Source: Pseudarthrobacter equi
Lineage (GTDB): Bacteria > Actinomycetota > Actinomycetes > Actinomycetales > Micrococcaceae
Direction of reading: 5' to 3'
NCBI RefSeq assembly: GCF_900105535.1
Contig: NZ_LT629779.1
Location: forward strand, 1,116,001-1,180,000
DNA length: 64,000 nt
In this document: piece after piece, positions 59,995 through 64,000 of the stretch
Layout: each line of letters opens with the position of its first letter
Position numbering within the stretch: position 1 is the first letter of the stretch
Position numbers and translations under genes: made by a program
Notes under the pieces: generated by a model
What the model saw: only the letters and a program-made list of their open reading frames with translations
What the model was told of the DNA's origin: nothing
Database searches by the model: none

Positions 59995-62870
59995 TGCCCC
60001 ACCTGTACCCGCCGCTGGAGCTGGCTGCGGCGCCTGGAGCGCGCCGCAGCAGCTTCCGCATCGCGGTCCGGATGGCCCGGCGGGATATTGCCCGGCACCG
60101 GGGCCGGTCCTTCCTGATCGTCCTGCTGATCATGTTGCCGGTGGCCGGAATGACCGCTGCAGGCACCCTGTACCAGAGTTCGCAGCGGACACCGCAGGAA
60201 ATTGTGCGTTACGAACTGGGCAACACCCAGGCACGCTTCGTCGCTTTGCCGACGCCCAATGGGGACTCCATCCAGGATCCGATGAACGACGCCTACGTGC
60301 GCTCCAGCACCGGAGAGCTGGACCCTGGGTTCGTTCCCACAGACCCGAAGGCCCTGCTCCCGTCCGGCTACGGGGTGCTGCCGCTGCGGCAACTGCAGCT
60401 GACCACCTCCGTGGGGGAGGCGATGGTCACGCTGAACGGCGTGCAGGTGGACGCGCTCCACGAAGCTTTCGAGGGAAAATTCACCCTCCTGGACGGCCGG
60501 GCACCGGAAAACGGTGCAGAGGTTCTGGCCTCACGCGGGCTGCTCGAGCGGTTCGACGTGGAACTTGGTGAGGAATTTACGACGTCGGCGGGGACCTTCG
60601 TCCCAGTGGGCACCATCCGCGACGCGGACGCTTCGGATAACAACAGCACGCTGTACCTGAAGTCCGGGCAGGTGCCCGCAGGATTTGTCCCGGGGCCAGC
60701 TGCCCCGCAGGCTGTCTCCTACTATGTGACAGGCCCGGAACCGGTGACCTGGCAGCAGGTCAGGGAGGCCAACAGCAGGGGCGTGGGAGTGCTGTCCCGC
60801 AGCGTGGTGCTGGATCCGCCGCCGCCGGGCGAAGTGACAGTGCCCGGGGCCCGGCCGGCCGGAGTCCCCTCGGAAACCGTAGCCACCTACGCCACCTTCG
60901 CTGTGGTGGGTGCCCTTGCCCTGCTGGAAGTCGGGCTCCTGGCAGGGGCAGCGTTCGCCGTCGGGGCCAAGCACCAGGTGCGTGAACTCGCCCTTCTTGC
61001 GGCGTCCGGAGCCGAAGCACCCACCATCCGTGCAGTGGTCACCGCGAGTGGCCTGTGGCTCGGCGGCCTGGCCGTCACGGCCGGCGCCGCTGCCGGCGTG
61101 GCAGCTGCGGCCGGGGTGGTCTGGTGGGTCCGTTCCACCGGTTCCGCACGGCTGGCGGGAGTACACGCGGACCCGATGCTGACCTCCCTTGCCATGCTGA
61201 TGGGCTTGGCAGCCTGCATCCTTGCCGCCCTGGCGCCGGCCAACCTCGTTGCCCGGCAGGCACTGCTGGGTGCGCTCAAATCCGGACGGGCACCGGCAGC
61301 AAGCGGACGGCGGAGCACGATCGCCGGGGCGGCTGTGCTGCTGGCGGCCGCCGGGCTGCTTGCCGCAGGCTGGACCCTGGGCAGCTCGGCCAAGGATCCC
61401 GACCAGCGGGCACAGCAGGCCGCCGCAGTTTCCGCGATGCTGGCCGGGGGAGCGGTCCTGGCGGTGGTGGCCCTGGTGCTCCTGACCGGATGGCTGACCG
61501 CAGCCCTGACATCCCGCACCCGGGCCATGCCGCTGCCGCTGCGCATGGCGGCCCGGGACTCCGCCAGGAACCGGAGCCGGACCGTCCCGGCGGTGGCGGC
61601 CGTCCTGGCCGCCGCCACCCTGGCAAGTGCGGCCCTGGTGCTGTCATCCAGCCAGCTGGCAGGGCAACGCCTGTCGCATTCCTGGAGCGCACTGGAGAAC
61701 CAGGCGTACCTGCCGCTCAGCCTCGCGCAGCCAGCGCTGGCGGACGGCACTGCCGCACCGGCCGTGACCGTCGACCCGCAGCGGCTCTCGGCAGCCGTCT
61801 CAGGCGCACTGGACAGCGTCTCCTGGACCAGGACAGTCACCACCCCCGCGCCGGTGGAAAACTGTGGCTTTGGGGACGGCGCAGATCCCGGCGCACCCGT
61901 GACGCCTGAAACGTCCAACTGCCTCCTCTACGCCCTGGCCAGGCCAAGCGGCCAGGAATGTCCGGTCACGCCCCAACGGCGCGTCGTGGACCCGGACGAC
62001 TGGCGGTGCCGCGGCTCCATGTCCTCAGACCCGGCATCGGACCGGTCCATCCTGGTGGGCGGCGCCGACGATATCCGTGCCATGTTTGGTCGCGACGCCG
62101 GGGCGGACATCATCGCCGCGCTGGACGCCGGGGCCATGGTGGTGACCAACCCTGCCTTTGTCCGCGACGGAAAAGCCGAGCTGCAGGGCCTGGACGTGCG
62201 CACCCAGCAGCCGTCGCCGTCGGACGGGTCCATCGTCCACGACGCCGTCACCAGCACCGTCCTGGATGCCGTCATCCTGGAACCTGCGGTGGCCGTGCCG
62301 TACTACGGCATCGTCTCGCCGGCCACGGCCGGGCGCCTGGGCCTTGCGCCGGAAACCGCCGGGCTGGCCATCCAGCTCAGCCGTCCCCCTTCGGCGGCCG
62401 AGGTTGACGCGGTGACCGGTGCGGTGGCGGGCGTCGTTGGCCAGTCCGGCCTGGGATTCTGGGTGGAACCGGGGATCCCCAAAGACCAGGCATGGATGGG
62501 GTGGCTGATCGTGGCCATCAGTGCCCTGATCACGTTCAGCGCAGCCGGGATCACCACCGGGCTTGCCCTTGCCGATGCCCGGACGGACCACGCCACGCTG
62601 GCAGGGGTGGGGGCGGCTCCGCGGCTGAGGAAGGCCCTGGCGGCGGCCCAGGCGCTCTTCACCTCAGGCCTGGGCGCTGTGCTGGGGGCCGTGGCCGGGA
62701 CGGTTCCCGCGGTGCTCATCGTCGCTTCCACGGAGATGCGTTCATCGCTGGAGGTACCCTGGCTTCCCCTGGCGGCCATGGTGGTGGCCATCCCGCTGAC
62801 CGGATCAGCCCTGGCCTGGGCCTTCACCAGGTCTGCGCTGCCGATGACCCGAAGGGCGCTCGGCGGCTGA
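59994..62870 (+). CDS. FtsX-like ABC permease
   Basis: This is a 958-aa membrane permease. The N-terminal region has a basic start and a helix at about 40-60 (FLIVLLIMLPVAGM), then an extracytoplasmic domain of about 230 residues. A first four-helix FtsX block follows (about 300-430), then another helix pair near 440-550, a second large extracytoplasmic domain with four cysteines (about 600-820), and a final three-helix block (about 835-950). This duplicated layout matches actinobacterial FtsX/MacB-type permeases. It works with the ATPase just upstream, and regulation is by the PadR at the head of the operon. The substrate is unknown; peptide or drug resistance is plausible. Confidence 0.9.
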   Translation: MPHLYPPLELAAAPGARRSSFRIAVRMARRDIARHRGRSFLIVLLIMLPVAGMTAAGTLYQSSQRTPQEIVRYELGNTQARFVALPTPNGDSIQDPMNDAYVRSSTGELDPGFVPTDPKALLPSGYGVLPLRQLQLTTSVGEAMVTLNGVQVDALHEAFEGKFTLLDGRAPENGAEVLASRGLLERFDVELGEEFTTSAGTFVPVGTIRDADASDNNSTLYLKSGQVPAGFVPGPAAPQAVSYYVTGPEPVTWQQVREANSRGVGVLSRSVVLDPPPPGEVTVPGARPAGVPSETVATYATFAVVGALALLEVGLLAGAAFAVGAKHQVRELALLAASGAEAPTIRAVVTASGLWLGGLAVTAGAAAGVAAAAGVVWWVRSTGSARLAGVHADPMLTSLAMLMGLAACILAALAPANLVARQALLGALKSGRAPAASGRRSTIAGAAVLLAAAGLLAAGWTLGSSAKDPDQRAQQAAAVSAMLAGGAVLAVVALVLLTGWLTAALTSRTRAMPLPLRMAARDSARNRSRTVPAVAAVLAAATLASAALVLSSSQLAGQRLSHSWSALENQAYLPLSLAQPALADGTAAPAVTVDPQRLSAAVSGALDSVSWTRTVTTPAPVENCGFGDGADPGAPVTPETSNCLLYALARPSGQECPVTPQRRVVDPDDWRCRGSMSSDPASDRSILVGGADDIRAMFGRDAGADIIAALDAGAMVVTNPAFVRDGKAELQGLDVRTQQPSPSDGSIVHDAVTSTVLDAVILEPAVAVPYYGIVSPATAGRLGLAPETAGLAIQLSRPPSAAEVDAVTGAVAGVVGQSGLGFWVEPGIPKDQAWMGWLIVAISALITFSAAGITTGLALADARTDHATLAGVGAAPRLRKALAAAQALFTSGLGAVLGAVAGTVPAVLIVASTEMRSSLEVPWLPLAAMVVAIPLTGSALAWAFTRSALPMTRRALGG

Positions 62871-63114
62871 TCCTGATCCACGGAGGATGCCCTGCGCACG
62901 GTGGGCCGCAAGCGATTCCCGTGGCGCGCCTCTTTCAGCCGGGGCCAAGGAAGCCTAACGTGGAATTCACAGGCCGCCCGTCCGCCGTCGTTCGTCGCCG
63001 ATTGCCTGCCGCCTGCCGCATAACCCCGGGCACCCGGCAGAACCATCGCCGCCCACACCCCCGGGTTCGGTAGGGTGCCTCAGAGCAGATCCGCACGAAT
63101 CTCGAGGAGGAGAC

Positions 63115-64000
63115 ATGGCCACAGCGCCAGAGAACAGGTCCGGTTCATCGGGGCGGAAGGGCGCGGTGGATACCGACCCGGCGCTCCCACCCACAGCAGT
63201 GGACGAGGCCGTCCGCGAATCCGAAGACAACAAATGGACCCCGGGAAAGATCGCGCTCTGGGCTGCGATCTCCCTGCTGGGCGGCGTGGCATGGTTCATG
63301 CTCGCCATCGTCCGGGGCGAAACCGTCAATGCCATCTGGTTCGTTTTCGCCTCAGTGTGCACCTACCTGATCGGGTACCGGTTCTACTCCAAGGTCATCG
63401 AACGGTTCATCACCAAGCCAGATGACCGGCGGGCAACCCCCGCCGAGTACAAGGCCGACGGCAAGGACTACGTCCGGACGGACCGGAACGTCCTGTTCGG
63501 CCACCATTTCGCAGCCATTGCCGGCGCCGGCCCCCTCGTGGGCCCGGTCATCGCGGCGCAGATGGGCTACCTGCCCGGCACCATCTGGATCATCGTCGGC
63601 GTGGTCCTGGCCGGTGCCGTGCAGGACTACCTGGTGATGTTCTTCTCCATGCGCCGCGGCGGGCGTTCGCTGGGCCAGATGGCCCGCGAGGAACTTGGCG
63701 TCATCGGCGGTACCGCCGCCCTGGTTGCCACCCTGCTGATCATGGTGATCATTGTCGCCATCCTGGCGCTCGTCGTCGTCAATGCCCTGGGCGAAAGCCC
63801 GTGGGGCGTCTTCTCCGTCGGCATGACCATCCCCATCGCGCTCTTCATGGGCGTCTACCTGCGCTACCTCCGGCCGGGCAAGGTCATGGAAGTTTCCATC
63901 ATCGGGTTCGTCCTGCTCATGGCCGCCATCATCGGCGGCGGAATGGTTGCCGGCACCGCCTGGGGCGTGGACGTCTTCACCCTGGACAAGGTGACCATCG
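63115..64000 (+). CDS. cstA: Carbon starvation protein A (3' partial)
   Basis: This gene runs off the window; 295 residues are visible. After a polar start of about 45 residues come several membrane helices with the CstA hallmarks YRFYSKVIERF, FGHHFAAIAGAGPLVGPVIAAQMGYLPG (in pieces) and GAVQDYLVMFFSMRRGGRSLGQMA. CstA proteins import pyruvate or peptides under carbon limitation. ATG 63115 has GAGGAGGA upstream. A possible -10 TAGGGT lies at 63071. No gene lies in the 244-bp gap before it. Family assignment is secure although the C-terminal half is not seen. Confidence 0.95.
   Translation, partial: MATAPENRSGSSGRKGAVDTDPALPPTAVDEAVRESEDNKWTPGKIALWAAISLLGGVAWFMLAIVRGETVNAIWFVFASVCTYLIGYRFYSKVIERFITKPDDRRATPAEYKADGKDYVRTDRNVLFGHHFAAIAGAGPLVGPVIAAQMGYLPGTIWIIVGVVLAGAVQDYLVMFFSMRRGGRSLGQMAREELGVIGGTAALVATLLIMVIIVAILALVVVNALGESPWGVFSVGMTIPIALFMGVYLRYLRPGKVMEVSIIGFVLLMAAIIGGGMVAGTAWGVDVFTLDKVTI

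Overview
The window is a contiguous stretch of chromosome from a high-GC Gram-positive actinobacterium, most likely an Arthrobacter/Pseudarthrobacter-type member of the Micrococcaceae. This rests on the strong GC bias at third codon positions, frequent GTG starts, many genes whose -10 box lies 6-7 bases before the start codon (leaderless transcription), a GTP-type PEP carboxykinase, a DUF222/HNH gene and an actinobacterial c-di-AMP riboswitch ahead of a cell-wall protein. I recognised no insertion sequence, prophage, CRISPR array or rRNA. The genus is an inference from gene content, not a database match.

Bases 1-13,950 are a sugar and hexuronate catabolic region: the end of an oligopeptide-type ABC importer (a permease fused to an ATPase, then a second ATPase), a TIM-barrel sugar isomerase, a Gfo/Idh oxidoreductase, a LacI regulator, uronate isomerase (uxaC), fructuronate reductase (uxuB), a GPH sugar transporter, mannonate dehydratase (manD) and a gluconokinase fused to a family 3 glycosidase. 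Together uxaC, uxuB and manD take D-glucuronate to 2-keto-3-deoxygluconate. Near-identical 16-bp palindromes of the form TGGCAA-N4-TTGCCA lie at the lacI, uxaC and transporter promoters, so one LacI protein probably controls the whole set and itself.

Bases 14,100-21,700 hold tRNA-Ser(CGA), the DUF222/HNH gene, a three-gene unit (BchC-like dehydrogenase, a QueD/PTPS homologue without its catalytic residues, and a GT4 glycosyltransferase) that I cannot assign to a known pathway, then tadA, a PAP2 phosphatase with a repeated tail, upp and a VOC protein. Bases 21,700-27,950 hold cell-wall and signalling genes: a secreted transglycosylase-like protein under a c-di-AMP riboswitch, a two-component system, a small unknown protein, an orphan winged-helix regulator behind a long AT-richer leader, and sixA.

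Bases 27,900-36,050 hold a LysR/EamA pair, a four-gene operon (degenerate ABC ATPase, YhgE/Pip membrane protein, TetR regulator, small membrane protein) with a palindromic operator in its promoter, a flavoprotein disulfide-reductase homologue and tRNA-Arg(ACG). Bases 36,300-46,160 hold pckG, the nitric-oxide module nsrR-hmp with two related operator-like repeats, a phosphohexomutase, a RecQ helicase with a phosphoribosyltransferase-like tail, a drug-type MFS exporter and tRNA-Ser(GCT).

Bases 46,200-64,000 hold a GNAT acetyltransferase coupled to a prolyl oligopeptidase, an FAD/NAD(P)-binding protein, a 1514-residue secreted nuclease plus 5'-nucleotidase, a two-domain VOC protein, tRNA-Ser(TGA), a quinone oxidoreductase, a PadR-ABC-FtsX operon behind a long inverted repeat, and the start of cstA, which runs off the window.
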